Source: Echiichthys vipera (lineage: Eukaryota > Chordata > Actinopteri > Perciformes > Trachinidae). From it: a stretch of DNA of 64,000 nucleotides. A program made the position numbers and the translations under genes. Below, piece after piece: positions 26,625-40,339 of this stretch (positions within the stretch are counted from its first letter, which is position 1; each line of letters begins with the position of its first letter). The notes beneath the pieces were generated by a model that saw nothing but the letters and a program-made list of their open reading frames with translations, did no database searches and was not told the DNA's origin. The DNA is taken from positions 15,751,579 through 15,815,578 of the forward strand of contig OY829652.1 of NCBI GenBank assembly GCA_963691815.1, read 5' to 3'.

Positions 26625-27977
26625 TGTAAGGAAATGTTTGCACACACAGCTTGTTTGGTAGTTATTTCTGCGCCCGCCTCAGGTCACATATTGAGCTGAA
26701 CCTGGCAGTAATAACTTTCTCTGTTGTGTCTTGGACAGGTACTGCTGATTGTCTGGGGTTTACTTTTTGTGCTTCAGGGTGTTTTGGCACTTTAAAATAG
26801 CTATCACTCATACATGATAATCATTATAATATATTTTCTGTATGTATACTTATAAAGTTTGAATTAAGCTATAGTATTCAGCTATAGTATAGTGATTCAA
26901 AGTAGTAACTCATGCAGGATTCCTGTGTTCAGCCACATGTAAAGCAGTTTCTACTTTCAGTTATCACCAACATTCATCTATTTACAGCTTCTACCTTGGA
27001 CGATATGACCCACATTTAACAAGCATATTCTATGTCTGCATAATACTGCAGATGCTTTGAGTCTGTATTGTGTGATAAATATTGTTGGTTAAAAAATGCA
27101 TCTGCTTCCTTGAGACATAAACATATTTTAAGCTAGGTGATTTGTTTTGTAGGTGAAGTTGTCATGAATTATCATATTTCTTAACTGCAGCAATATTTAT
27201 TTGAATTAACAGAGATTCCAAATGTGCCTACAGTAAATGTTGAAAACAAACCATAAGACAATGACCATTCATTAACTAGTTCTCAAGGCCCATTATGTAT
27301 TGCGTAGTGATAAAAATAATACAAAATCAAAATGTAAGTAAAATGTGTCTGTGATGAAATGTTGAAGTGTCTTCAAAAGGCATTTTTTTCCCCGTGAAAA
27401 AACGAGGCTTTCAGTTTCTGCGTATTCATGTGTTGGACTGCCTGTCTGAGCAAAGACTATTGGCCTCTTTTGCACACAGACCAAGTATTTTTGTTGCCTC
27501 TCCTTCAGTGCACCGTGGAAATGGGTGACAGTGTATATATAAACAACACGTTGGAGTTATGCACCACAGACTTTATAAAAACTACTTTTTTTTATTTTTT
27601 GCACTGCTTTGACGTGTTTAAAATAAAGTTTCGCAGGATCTTTATCAGAAAGGGTGTTAAATTTGACTTCCTTTATTATACTATATTGTACTTTATTATA
27701 CTATTAAAAAACATATATATCCCTATATAGAGAACATATAAATAAGGAGTATGTCTTGATAGTGAATGTGATGACATATTTGAGTGAAGTGTTAGTGGAG
27801 TTGAAAATACAAGAAAGTAGAAATGTCACATGGTTCAGTCATTAGTGAATGAGATTTCCTTGGAGCGGGACCCACAATTGGTCCTTGCCGTGAGTCCCAT
27901 GACTCTCAGCATTTCCCAGCACCTGGATCCCAAAGTGGGTTTTTGTCCGATGCAGTGATTTGTTGCTTTTGTTACCT

Positions 27978-28138
27978 GTGGTGTAAAAGTCAGGTCCTCC
28001 ACCTGTCTTTGATACATGACATGTTGCTCTTTAGGTAACATTTCAATTTCATCCGCTTCCTTGTAGGCTTGTAGTGAGTGTTTGTTTTCACTGACTTCCT
28101 CCCTGTCACCTTCAGACACAGGACTATTACTTGCTTTG
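27978..28138 (-). other. Unassigned open segment, possible exon or retrocopy fragment
   Basis: A 102-codon minus-strand frame (28143-27835) is unusually rich in charged residues (SEGDREEVSENKHSLQ, EADEIEMLPKEQ). It is bounded by a CACAG acceptor-like site near 28139 and a CCACAG|GTAACA donor-like site near 27978. The acceptor has no pyrimidine tract. The product is not recognised. Confidence 0.15.
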
Positions 28139-29197
28139 CACACCTGTGCTCAGTCATTTACCCAGCTGTTTCTTACTGCACTGATTGCACAATTCTCTGC
28201 AGAATCATTTGGCATGAATTAGGAATATGTGTTGTAATTAAGCCTTTGTGAAATCTTTAATGATGATTTATCTTTAAAAAATACATACATTAATCAAAAA
28301 AACAACCATCTCAATCCATTTTTTTTTTACCACATCATGCTTAGTAACCAGAGCCAGATGGATGCTGACCTTTTGAAGCTGATGCAGATAGCGAGGTTTG
28401 GGAGTAAACAAATCTGATGTTATATTGGCAGATAAATTAAGGTTTTTGATAAGATCTCCTTAACTGATCTTTTTTTTATCCACTTGCAGAAATGTTCAAG
28501 TTCTCGCCTCACTTCTTGAAAGCTTGAATATGTTGAAGCATCCAAATGATACAGGCAGACACAATATGGATATATACGTATTTATTGTATGAAACTACAA
28601 CACATTGTCCTCCTTAGTCTTCATCTTTTCCCTTTCAAAAGCTGAAACGTGTTTTTTTGCACACTCAGAAAACACATGAAGGTACCCGAATACTAAGAAA
28701 TAATTGATAACATGTTTGTCTGGTTTGGTGGATCATTTTGTGGTAAATTAAATTCATTTACTAATTTACTTTAATTTAAAGAACCAATGCTGTCCTGATG
28801 TAGCATTTTGTATCCCCAGCAGCTATGTTCTTATCTCTTCTGTTTAATATACATTACCACGTTACCTATTGGGGTGTAATGATAGATAGGGGTTTATATA
28901 TATATATACAATGCAGACCTGTAGACCTCTAGCAATACATATCCTGTACATTGTTTCATCATGGCAAATTTCAGAAGCCTCATGGTCTCAGACTGCCAAT
29001 TTCATATAATGTATTTTCAAAGTTTCACTCCACGTCAGAATCCACTGTTGATGTTGGCCACAGCCAAAAGCCACGCTTGGGTTATTATTCTTGGCTCCTG
29101 CATCTTGGACTCCATAGTAAATGATTTTCTCCCCTGTCAAAGTATGAAATAATTGTACGTTGAAAATGATTCATTTTCACCGTGGGTAAGGACAGAC

Positions 29198-30076
29198 CAT
29201 AGACGGATTACCGCATGGGCAAAGTGGGCGTGTGCCCAGGGCCCCAGAGCCAATAGGGGCCCTGGGCAGTCAGAGTGTTTTTTGGGGGTTTTTTTCGGTA
29301 CAATTTAAAAGAGAAAATATTGGAATGGATGTTGTTTTGAAAATGTACCATGGTAATAAAATTATCTGAAAGTTTTAGAAATGATAAGATTAAATCAGTA
29401 ATGTGTGATGACTCAATGACGCACGGGCTTGAGGCATTTCAAGTGTCTGAGGTTCGGTTTCGTTTGCAGCTCTTTAGACCGGCACTGCTTCCGTGTCCGT
29501 GTCTGCTGCTGCTGTTTTGGTGGTTGCTTCCGCTGCTGCCCATTTTGTGCTGACTGCCGCGGACGCGTTCCCCGGGCTCTCTTGCTGCTGGTGCTCCTTG
29601 AATAAGATGCGGGCATTTATCCCAGCCAGGTCGAGGAGGATGTTATAAAAGACCGCCACTTGCCGGCCGTCTTCTGTACTGCCTTCGACAGAGTAGCCTA
29701 CCCCTTTCGCATCTTGTCCGGGTTGTCCTCGTCGTACTTGGTGTTGTTTTAGCACATCACAGTTTCTGGTGTTGCCTTCGCCCCACTAAAGGTGCCCACA
29801 CCAGTGCGCAAGGTGCCCAGGATGCAGACAGTCTTCCTCGGCTTTCCCTGCTACACAGAGTCTATTATTTCAGCACCGAAATGTTCCGCTCGCTGTTTCC
29901 AGAAAGGAACTCCTGTTTTTGTTTGCCCATGGTGCCAACCAGGCGATATAATACAGCTATATAATAATTGACTTAGAAGTAAATTCACAAAGAGGTACGG
30001 CTGGAGGCCGCTAATAAAGTTAGGGGGCCTTGGTGAGTTTGTGTCCAGGCCCTGTAGTCATGATAATCCGTCTATG
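29198..30076. mobile_element. DNA transposon with hAT-like ends
   Basis: CATAGACGGATTA at the left and TAATCCGTCTATG at the right form terminal inverted repeats; similarity continues inward (GGGC...GCCCAGGGCCCC against GGGGGCCTTGG...CAGGCCC). Flanking 8-mers GGACAGAC and GGACAGAG agree at seven of eight positions, fitting an 8-bp hAT target duplication. The element is ~880 bp, so it is non-autonomous. Confidence 0.7.
29594..29847 (-). pseudogene. Broken piggyBac-type transposase C-terminal fragment
   Basis: Two minus-strand frames must be joined to read GKPRKTVCILGTLRTGVGTF, PETVMC, NNTKYDEDNPDKM and then YSVEGSTEDGRQVAVFYNIL and LDLAGINARILFKE. This matches the piggyBac-family pattern 'PE...YN.TK...D..DQM...YSV...TRRWP...FYNILDLA.INA..L(Y/F)KE'. 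A stop codon, a frameshift and an extra Leu in NILLDLA show it is dead. It lies inside the hAT-like terminal repeats. Confidence 0.65.
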
Positions 30077-30079
30077 GGA

Positions 30080-33000
30080 CAGAGCACATGATGTTGATAG
30101 TGCTCCATCCATCTTAACACGTACAAATGTGTGCACAGATCCTGTGTTAAACTGCAGCCTCAAGTGTGGATATAAATATACAATAAGCTGTGTTTAAGTT
30201 GTCTGATGCGCTGTTTATGTTGAGCTCATGATGTACTTTTTCTTGTTAGCAAATTGTGTCCCCACTTCAGGGTGTTACATGCATTTCCTGGTGATCTGAT
30301 TAACCCCAGCGATTTCTGCATTTCTGTGAACGCTGTCTGAACTCTTTTCACCTAATCAGGGCTACGGGTGTACATAATGATATCTGTATTTCTCCGGGCT
30401 CAGGGCTATAAAACCGCCATCTATAGTAATATAAATACATTACAGTCCACAGTCTTCCCAATGAGATTTAATTTCTCCAGGATGCACAGTGTGTTAGTCC
30501 TGGAGGACCCATATCAACTCGGAGGCAGCTTTTCCGTGCTTTATTTTTCACGGTGCAAACAGTGTATTATGGTCCTCCTACTTTGCCCCGGGTTTGAAGT
30601 CGTTGTCGTCATTTATTCTGGACTCAGCGAAGTGTTGCTGCAACCCATTACAAACCCACACCTCCATCTTGGCTCTGTGGTGATACATTGGTTCACACTT
30701 CTCATTAATAACTGCACTGCATATAGCTTGGTGGGGGAAGAGACGCTGGAAGTGGGCCACAGTAGACAATAAAGCCTACAGTTGCTGGTCCACATAGGCA
30801 CTGGCAACCAAAAGCAATTGATGGCAGACCATTAGAGGAAGAGTTAGACCACCCTTATAGGCTAATCATTGTTAAAATCCAATAGTTGGGCTAAAATAAC
30901 ATTCATCTTATTTCTACTGATGCTAAGAAATGGTTTGCTAGTATTTAATGACCGCATAGCTGGTGTAAAGTGATTCTGAGGTAGAACTCTATTTAACGTT
31001 TTAGGCAATAAAACTGATGCGGAAGAGGTTAAAAGCCTGTAGTATAAGTAACAGTAGCATCCAGATGTCCCTCCCCTGGACTTTGCTGGGAAGAAATGTC
31101 TAGTGTAACTGTTGTTTAGGGGACAGTGTGGAATCCTTTTTTTTTTCAAAAATAATCAAACGTTTTTCTCCCATTTGCTCTCCCAAGTTTAGGTGGGAAT
31201 TTTTTGAACCATTAAAAAAATTATAATAATTTACAAAAAAACATACATCTGTAGGTAGCATAGTGTTGAGTTAGTTTAATTTCCAATAGAATCAGTGACA
31301 GTGGAGAGACAATTGCTTGCTGAGTGATGGACCCTTGGTTTGCCATAAGAATAGATCAATAACATTTAAAATATTCAATAATGGTTCTGTCAAACACACA
31401 TTATAGGATATCATTAATTTTTATCCTGAGGCTTTTACCCAATACCTGCAGTAAACAGTTTTGATATTCTTGATGTTGATTCTAGATATTGTGTGACATT
31501 TTCCTTTAAAATCCTTTTTAAAGGCCTTTAATTAAGCCGCTCACCCAGGAGCAACTCTACATGACCACAACAGCTGCCAGTATCGCTGCTCTTAACATTT
31601 AGATTGTGTTAGAGAAGGGGGGGGGGGGGGGGTGATGATGTATTCATTCATCATTTACTCTGCCAGATCAGAGAGCTTTGAAATGTTCCAGTTCATTATT
31701 AGGCTACATGTCACTTAAATGTTTGTTTTTTTACAAGGAGTTGAAATGTGTCTGGTGTTTTTCTAGAAGGCATGTTATGCTTTACCAAAAAGTCCTCTGT
31801 GGACAGTTGTTGAGCATTTTTTTTGCTGCATACCATTATTTATTTTATGGTTGTTGCAGTAAAAAAACAGAGCAGTTTCATACAGAATATAAATTATTTT
31901 CTCTTGTTAGCAGTGCATGCTCGATCGCAGGTCATGTCATCCTGTCTGCTGGCTGCTAAGTTCTGCTATCCACAAAACTGTGTGTAGTTATTAGCTTTTG
32001 TGTCGTGATTAATTACATCTAGTTGCTGAGCTGATTTTTCTTTTGCTTGTTGTTGCCACATACACAACAAAGCTTTATACGGTTGATATAATTATGATAT
32101 TCTCCATATCATAATTAGATCTAAACAGCTGAGCTGGGTCATTGCCTAGATGCAGAGCCTAGACGGCAGATATCAAAACTGTATTCATACAAGATATTTT
32201 GTAGCGTTATAATACGTAAATCAATTTCAGTAATACAACTTGAGTTATTCTGCTTTACTCACACATGACATATTCTATAGTCAGACAGTATTAGGACAGT
32301 GATGTGTTTCATTTACCATTCAAACTAAAAGGCTAAATGAAGTGCAAAACCTTGTCTGCAGCAAAGTATTTATACCACGTCACAAATTATGTCCGTGGCA
32401 CTGATTTTCAATACAGTTTAAATTTACAGCGAATAAATAACGTACCCCGCAGTTACGCTCACACATGGCGGTGATGAAATGTGATTTTGAAGATATAATA
32501 ATGTTGTGGTGGACAAAGGAGGTCTGTGATGAGTTTTTATCGACATTTTTTTATTCAGGCTTTTGAAGTCGCACCCAGAGAGAAAGCATGAGTTTCACAT
32601 GGTGAAGATAACAAAAAGCTGTCTGTACAGCTGCTTATAGGGAAAAATAAACGTTCCTTCACATCCCAGTTGTTTTGGACGGTAATCTCACTTCCATTTT
32701 GTCTTCCATTTTCTTTTCCCATTATCATTATCACTGCCTGGATCTCTTGAGAAGGCTTACCTATTTCAGCTTCTTCAGTGTTTGTTCAAAATGCGGTCCT
32801 TTCAGTAAACTTCCTTCTAAATAAAGGTTTTCTTTGTATTAATCACAAGCATATGTGACTTGCCACCAGGGTGACTGGGAACCTCCATGGCAAGACAGCT
32901 TGGCACACCACAGCCCCCCAGTGGCACTGCCAGGATTCCTTAGTGGACTCATCACACTGTCACTTAGTGGGATACACAAGGCTTCCTCATTAATTCAAAT

Positions 33001-35919
33001 TATTGTGACAAGGTCAGCTATTTGACTCTCAACACTATATCAACTGATATCCAACAGATTTTCACCGCATTAGTTAGTAGTAGAGTTGAGTAATTCCATA
33101 AGACTGTCAACTAGGTCACCAACACATTCAAAACACTGTGTAATTGACCTTTTGTTAAGCCCATTAGTTATCATTGCATTGTCAAGCTTTCCATTCCATT
33201 CTAACACGACACATAAGCAATTTACAATAACTGTTTATTTCACTTTTACCGTTACAAAAGAAAAATGTAACTCTGTCACTGTAAGATTGCCAGGTTTGCC
33301 AGAGTGTAAACCCCAAATCCAATAAAGAGCACGACAAAGCTGCTATATTTTGACATTATCCATTTGCAGCTTACGTTATGAGCAGATAAACACAATGTTT
33401 TATCTATTCCTCACACTTTTGCTTTTCCTTTTGCCTCTAGAAAGGCAAAAATAAAACCCTATCAATGTCCCTTGAAGCCCCATTCACACCACTTCAGCAT
33501 GTGGGAAAATCCAAATTTTGACAGGCCTGATGTGCCTAGTTATGGTTGTAAGTGCCGTTGGATGGAGGTGTTAGTGAATGAGCAAATGTATGTCCTAGTG
33601 TGAGGTAGTAGAAGTCTGTTGAGTGGTACTTACTCAAAATACCAGTTTCTTGATAACAGTTGATTGCATGTTATGTGTTGATAGAGGAGAAAGTAGACAT
33701 AAATATTCTGTACAGCTGATGGTGGTGGTATTCAGAGAATGTCCTACAATGGCTGTTTTCTTCCTGTGGGCTTTTAGATGTGTTAAAGTTTGAGAGGATC
33801 TTTAGTCTCTCTTGCAGCTAGACATTAAAGCTCCTGAAAAGAGGGAGTGAACAATTTGTTTTTTGCCTCTGAGATTTAAAAAGTGTGGATTTAAACTTAG
33901 GACATGCAGAAATGGAAAAACATTTTTTTCCCTCCTTTTACCTCTAGTTTTTAAATATTAAACTGCATCAGTTGTGTCTAAAGATTAACTTCTGAAATAC
34001 AGACATCTGGGTTGACTTCCTCAGCAATTCTGAGGAGAGCTGTTTCTGAAGTGCCATAATTTATAGCTGATAGTCATCACCTATTGTAAGTGTGAAAGTC
34101 CAGACATGTTGCTCCATCTGTTGGGAGGAAACAGTAGCTGGTGTTAGGGTTGTTATCGCCACTTTAGCTAGCCAAAAAGCCATGTGTTCAAAGATGAACC
34201 GTCAAGCTGAAAGGATTTATGCCAGTATGAGGTGAGAAGAGGTCAGAGTACTGTACTGTATGTGCCTTTCAAAAACAGCAGTGATATCATCATCCTAAGT
34301 AAAGTGACCACATGAAATGTATTTTCTTCAGACCAAAAGTTGCTCTAGAAATAACAATGGCATGTTTGTTTGGTAGTGATGATAGCAGCAGTAAGAGTCG
34401 GATAACAATCGAGGGCGCCGATACAGTCTCCTTGTTCCTGTCTTTCTCATCCCCAGAGTGTAACTGTCGACTCTAGCCGAAGCTTGGTTTCTGAGCTTAA
34501 AATACCTTGTTTCCCCAAGTGCAAGCTGAACTGGTGTTTCATCTTTCATCCTCTCTCTGCGAAGCTCTGAACTGGACAACCTGTGAGAGAAATGGGGATA
34601 TGAGAGAGGTAATCAGATTTGACCTCTGCCTTTGTAGTAGTCTGTGTAGTTTTTTCAATGGACAGCCATGAGTAGCCTAATAGTAGCCTTGTATTTCATT
34701 GTTGACCTTGTTAAAAAGAACAACTAGGGTTCCAGTTATGTGGGAGTTGAGCTCCCATATGTGTCCCATATGTCCCATATGTGGTGTCTGAGCTGAGCAT
34801 ACATCTGTGGGGGTCGGTATTACATTGCCAACAAACATTTTTAATCACAAATAATGCACCACTGTCGGCCTTGGCCCACGACATGCTGGAGCAGCCCATC
34901 TGATGAGGGGTTACACAGTCCCAACACCGTCAATAGGCCATATCCATGCCTATGTGGCAGGTGCAATGGTGCTAGCCATCATCACCTCCCCCGACCCCTT
35001 ATAGTGGATCCGTCCATGTAATGTCAGAGGTCAAGCAGGAAATGACCAAATAAAATCAAGACAGAAAGAACATAAATTAAATGGATAATGAAGAACCGAA
35101 GAAGTGAAAAGGTGGAACGGGAAAGGTCAGGGTAAAACAATTTTTTAAATCTCAAGGTTGTTGGTCCAAAATTTGAAAGATAACCTATTTATTTGTCAAA
35201 AATAACCTTGTTTTTCTCATCGATGCCAGTGCCATGCTAATTCATGCTAGCTGCAGCAGTATTAGCAATAAAATGAAGAAGAGGGGGCAGAGTAACAGGA
35301 CAGACGGATGAGCAGAAGACTGACTCCAACAGGGAACAGGGGCAAGAAGGGGGCTGCTGCAGAGGACCTCCCAGCAGCTGATACATGTGACACTGACAGT
35401 ATTAACAGAGTTTAGGTTAGCTGTTAGCAGCAGCATGACTTAAACTTCTCCTTTATTTGTATATGAGAGAGGTGTTTTTTGTTCATATGCTGTTGGCTTT
35501 AATGGATCGTTCCTGTGTTGTAAATTCTGTGATGTTGAGATACAAGTGAATGTATGTCTAAATGAATGTGCTGTAGGTGTAAATTGTATGTATTACATGT
35601 GAGGTACAGGTGAATGTAGTTGCTGTTGCATGCAAGTCTGTGTACCTTGCTTTTAATTTCATTGTATTTCACATATCTTTAGGCAAATTCCATCTATGCA
35701 GCATTTGGAGAATACAGATCACTGATTGAGGTCACAGATGATTCAACTCTACTACCACCACCACTACTAATAATTATAATAATCATCATCTGCCATCAAC
35801 AACATCATCAACAGGACCACCAAGACATCTTAATTGCACAAATGGTTGCAAAGTGCATGCTTGTAAGATGGAAGTTCAAATCAAATGACATAAACACTCT
35901 TTTCATTATTCATTTTTAG
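30080..35919. other. Non-coding stretch
   Basis: Only the poly(G) run at 31617 and small direct repeats of TCCCATATGT (34752-34782) and CAT/CCA triplets (35745-35825) stand out. No exon was recognised. Confidence 0.5.
31617..31632 (+). repeat. Poly(G) run of 16
   Basis: Sixteen consecutive G, long for a vertebrate genome. It may be an assembly or sequencing-length artefact and could form a quadruplex. Confidence 0.9.
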
Positions 35920-36145
35920 AATTTTGAGCAGACGACGCCCAAAAACTAACAGTCTAACTACTGCTAACCAAGTGAAGCACCGGGTAGTGTTCACTTTGTC
36001 AACATACCTACTCAATAACTACCAGATTGGTTCTGTTTATCCTCAATCCCTGAGGTCTTTCCAGGAAGAGTGGAAATCCCTCCATATGAAAAACGAGTTT
36101 GAGTGTTACGTGCCTTTTCTGAACCAGCTCAGAGCTTGGCCCCAG
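35920..36145 (+). other. Weak candidate exon of unknown product
   Basis: The acceptor TTCATTATTCATTTTTAG is followed by 226 nt that stay open in one frame to CCCCAG|GTATTG. The translation has balanced composition (for example YPQSLRSFQEEWKSLH and ECYVPFLNQLRAWPQ). A second open run of 119 codons follows at 36367-36726, ending DPRSKKKIK and a stop. Neither product is recognised; this could be a decayed gene or transposon ORF, or chance. Confidence 0.2.
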
Positions 36146-36729
36146 GTATTGCTACTTGCAAATTTCTTGAAGACTGCTCATCCAAGCAACTTCACACACA
36201 ACACTGAGCTCTGCCATGACATAAGCTAGTTGTGTCTCCAATGCTACGATATTCATGATATTTGCTAACAGCTAGCTATTTGGGACCAAGCTATTTGTAG
36301 ATACAAACATGTTCATTCCCAAGTTTGCTAACGTTTGAAATGTAAGTTTGCTACAATGTAATATGGTTGGTCTCTTTTTCTTGTTCTGTTATTGAATGTA
36401 CTGTAGTGAGCAAAAGAGAGCGAGTTGTACACAGCATGCTGTCCGGCGGAGTAATAGTTAATAGGGGTCCCCTCTCAACACACTATACAGTGTGTACACA
36501 ACGCACTACTTATAAATACATATGTCCCATAGATCTCAAGAGCTTGCACTCCACACTGCTCTTCCTTGGCTCCTCAGCAAAACGCCTGACAAGTGTAAAG
36601 TTGATTGATGAACTGTTGTTGGGAAAACTGAAAGACAGACAAACAGAGACTCCTCCCTCCATTTCAGTTAAATGCAGCTTGCAGCCACTGGTCATTGACC
36701 CTAGGAGCAAAAAGAAGATAAAGTAGGGT

Positions 36730-39700
36730 TTTCTAAGTCAACATCCTCACATCCTTAGCACCATGACATCACTTGCAATTATATCATTAAAAATGCACTG
36801 TGACAATTGCCTTGCACTGGCCTGGTATCTACAATGAATTACTTCAAATGGGCCTGAGAGTGAAATAAATATATAAATCTCAGAATCAATTTCCTTCAGA
36901 AGTGTGTGTCAAGTGTCTGTATCTAACCTCACAAATGGAAGTGAGTGAGCCGTGCATTTATAATTCCCCACATTTGTCTAACAGGGTTTTTCCAGGTAAA
37001 TTCACGACATTTTAAAGCATATGGCATAAATACTGTATATTGCTGCACATGAGAGGTCTTGCGAACAACAAAAGTGAATCAGATTTTATGGTTAGGAGGT
37101 TGCAGAAGTACTCTTAAATATTGCTGCCCTAAGACAAAAAAAGGGTGTAATGTAGTTGTACCTTTTAATTTCACTGCGATTCAGGCAGATTGCTTTTTTG
37201 TAGCACCTGGCAGTGATTTTCTCAGAGAGCCCCGTAGAGAGGAAAAAACTGATCCTACTTTTTGCCCCGGTGAAGTTGCTTTGTCCGCATTTTGCTGGCT
37301 TTAGGTCACATCAAGGAGTCAGGTCAATTCTCCTTTTATCCTAGCTGTTGTAATGATGCTGGAGCTCTCAGCTATCTTTGATGAACTAGCAGTTTGTCTG
37401 AATAGTGACGGATTTTAGTCTAAAGACACTGACACTGACAAATACCTGATAGGACTTAATAGCAAAATGCCTCAATAAATCGATCACATCACATCTGGTT
37501 TGAAAGAACACAGTAACAACGCAGCAACAGAGTGATAATAACGTACATGTAGTGGTAAATATTGCTACAGGTGTAGCTGACAGATTAAATTTACTGTGAT
37601 GTCTTTACCGGTTAAGGTCTTTAGGTGAATACTGCATCTTTCCTGCATGTAGAAAGTATGCACCCAGAAAGGGATGGTAGTACAACTAGCAACCTCTAAA
37701 CTGTCTCTGGCTAATCCTGCAGAGGCCTCATGTCAAACCGTGTTTCTTGACAGTTAGCGCAGCAGATCTCTCGGTATTTCCCTCACACTTCTGTACTGAG
37801 AAACTGGGCTAGTTTCCAGGCACACGACGCTCCAGAAATACCTGCAGGTGATAACTAGCTGAGGTTTGTAGCAGGTGTCCTGTCACCTTCGCCATAATGT
37901 ACGCATCATACCTGTGGGCGGAGGTGGTAATTAACTGTTGCTTTGTCATTTTTAGAACGTTGCCATGACAACTCTTTGTGTGCTGTCTCTTTCTTCTCAC
38001 CTTTATTTTCTCAGTAACTGTCACCTACTTCCAGTGTCTCTTTCTGTTCATTTTCCCCTGTGTGTATTATTTTTCTTTTTCTATTGTCTTTATTTAATAT
38101 ATTTAGCATGAAGTGTTTTCGTAACATAGTAAGAAGGCAGTCGACATAGAATCCTCTCACCTTACATACCTGGCTTGTGTGGGTGTGTGTGTATTCTTGA
38201 GTGTTGGGTGGTCTTGGTGGGCTGACAGTACCATCCATCATTGCTGCTCAGGTCACAGATTCTGCTTGGTGGGTTTTGGCCTGCAGGTAGCAGGAGCTGC
38301 AGCATAGTGTCTCACCTGTCATCTACAGAATATCAGTGACGAACGCAGCCCACCTGAGTCGGCTGAAGCTCACAGGACATCAATACAATTAAAACACATC
38401 TCTTTGTGCTCTAAGCCTTGAAATAAAAGAAATTGTGTATTAATCATAGGTCTGTGCCTGATCATTTACAGTCTTCTTACTCAGCATTTTTCTTTGGGTT
38501 TGTACCACAATGTGTGTATTCATCCATTTTCGAGGTTTTGGCACAGGGATTTCTTAAACTGTCAAACTCTGTTGAGCTATAGTTCTCGTTTTTTCTGAAT
38601 AATAAGAATTTAATAGTCATGTCTCTCTCATATATTCCAAATTCTAAAAACATTAGTAAATATATTTATTAGCTGTTGACAGAAGATTCCTCATTTTAAG
38701 TGATATTAAAACATGCCAAAGCATTTGTGTTTCTCTGTTTTATATACATGTAAACTGAATATATTCAAGTTTTCTGGTCTGTTAGTCAGCCAAAAAGAAA
38801 TCATTTACAGATAAGACCTTGCCCTGGGCTTCGTAAAACTGTCATGGACATTTACTATTTTCCTTTTTATGGATTAAACTGCACTATTTATTCATGGATT
38901 GATAAAGTAATCAGCAGATCAAGCTAACCACTGGCGCATGCTATTGTTTTCTTTTTAAACGTAACTTTTCGCAAAAGGAATTTTCATGTAGAGTGTTGTC
39001 GAGATTGTATAAAAGATGGCAATTCAACTCTGGCCATGTTTTAGACCATATCCGTTGTTTTTGCTTTTTAAAGTGTACCTAATATTATTAGAGAAGTAGG
39101 TTGACTTTACAATATGATGCAATCAGGCACAACAATCCCACAAATTACAGCCTGAGAAATTAACATGCACAATACGTGTCTGGCACGGTCTGAAAGAAAA
39201 ACATAATAGTCTTTGTGTCAGATATTTTATTAGACTCCCTTACATTATAATGTGTCTGTCCCTTGTATCAAGTACAATTTGCCACATTCAAATGATGATT
39301 CTCCTCCCTAGTCCATTGCCACCATTCCCTCATAAATGTTGTAATAAAATGGCTGTTGTGAAATAATTAATAACCAGGAGCAAATATTAATGCTTGAAAG
39401 TAGAATTGAGATATCATCAAGTGGTGAGCGTTAGTTTAAGAGGGAGGTGACGTTTGAGTGATGATATCTGGGGTCTGTGAAAGCTCTCCTGTGTCTGTTA
39501 TTGCACTGAAGATGGAGAACAGAGGGGATGTAGACCAGACATGCCAACGTTAACATGCTACTGTAAATCACTGATGCTTCTCCATTGTGATCATGGCTGC
39601 AAGGCTCAATCATGTGTTATCTATAAGGATTTTTGTCATCTTACAATATCTAATTGTTTCTTCTTTATTCAATCTTCAGGTAGTTGCTTACAGAGGATTT

Positions 39701-40339
39701 TGTTACGGTCATAATGTTAAATGCAAAGTGATCCAACACAGGTCAGCTCAGATGTCAGAAGAATGATCTAACAGTATACGAATGGTGGCTGCACAGGACA
39801 TCAGCCTGTCTAAAGGACCATTAGACAGATAGCCAATCTAAATGTTACAAGGCTGTGAGGACATGAATGTCTCTGAGGAGATCAACTTTGTCATCATGGA
39901 TGTTTTATTGAATTTTCAGCACCTCTAGAACTACACAGTAAGCCACTAACCTCACATCATGCACGCTCTCAATTCTGTACCTTCAAAAAGGCAAATGTAT
40001 AGAAATATATATAATCATTCACTTTCCTGCTTAAGGTATAGGCATATTAATACATAAACTTAAATGTTCTCTAGCAACTTTCAGAAAACTTGTGTTATTA
40101 GCGACACAGGTGGACATTAAATAAACTGTACTCAGCATCCTGTTGCTCACACTTAGCTGCGAGTGAGTACCGGTCAAAACAGTCTGAAAACTGAACACAA
40201 TTGACCAGTATCATGTTGATGTTATGCTGTAAAGTGAATTACAATCACATTTACAAAAAAACTAGCTTGCTGTTTGTGAATCACTCCATCACCGATGGCA
40301 GATTCATGCCGCGCAGCCAAGCCACAGCCAACTTAGGTT
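36730..40339. other. Non-coding stretch
   Basis: No gene, RNA gene or clear mobile element recognised on either strand. There are short GT runs near 38178. Confidence 0.5.
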
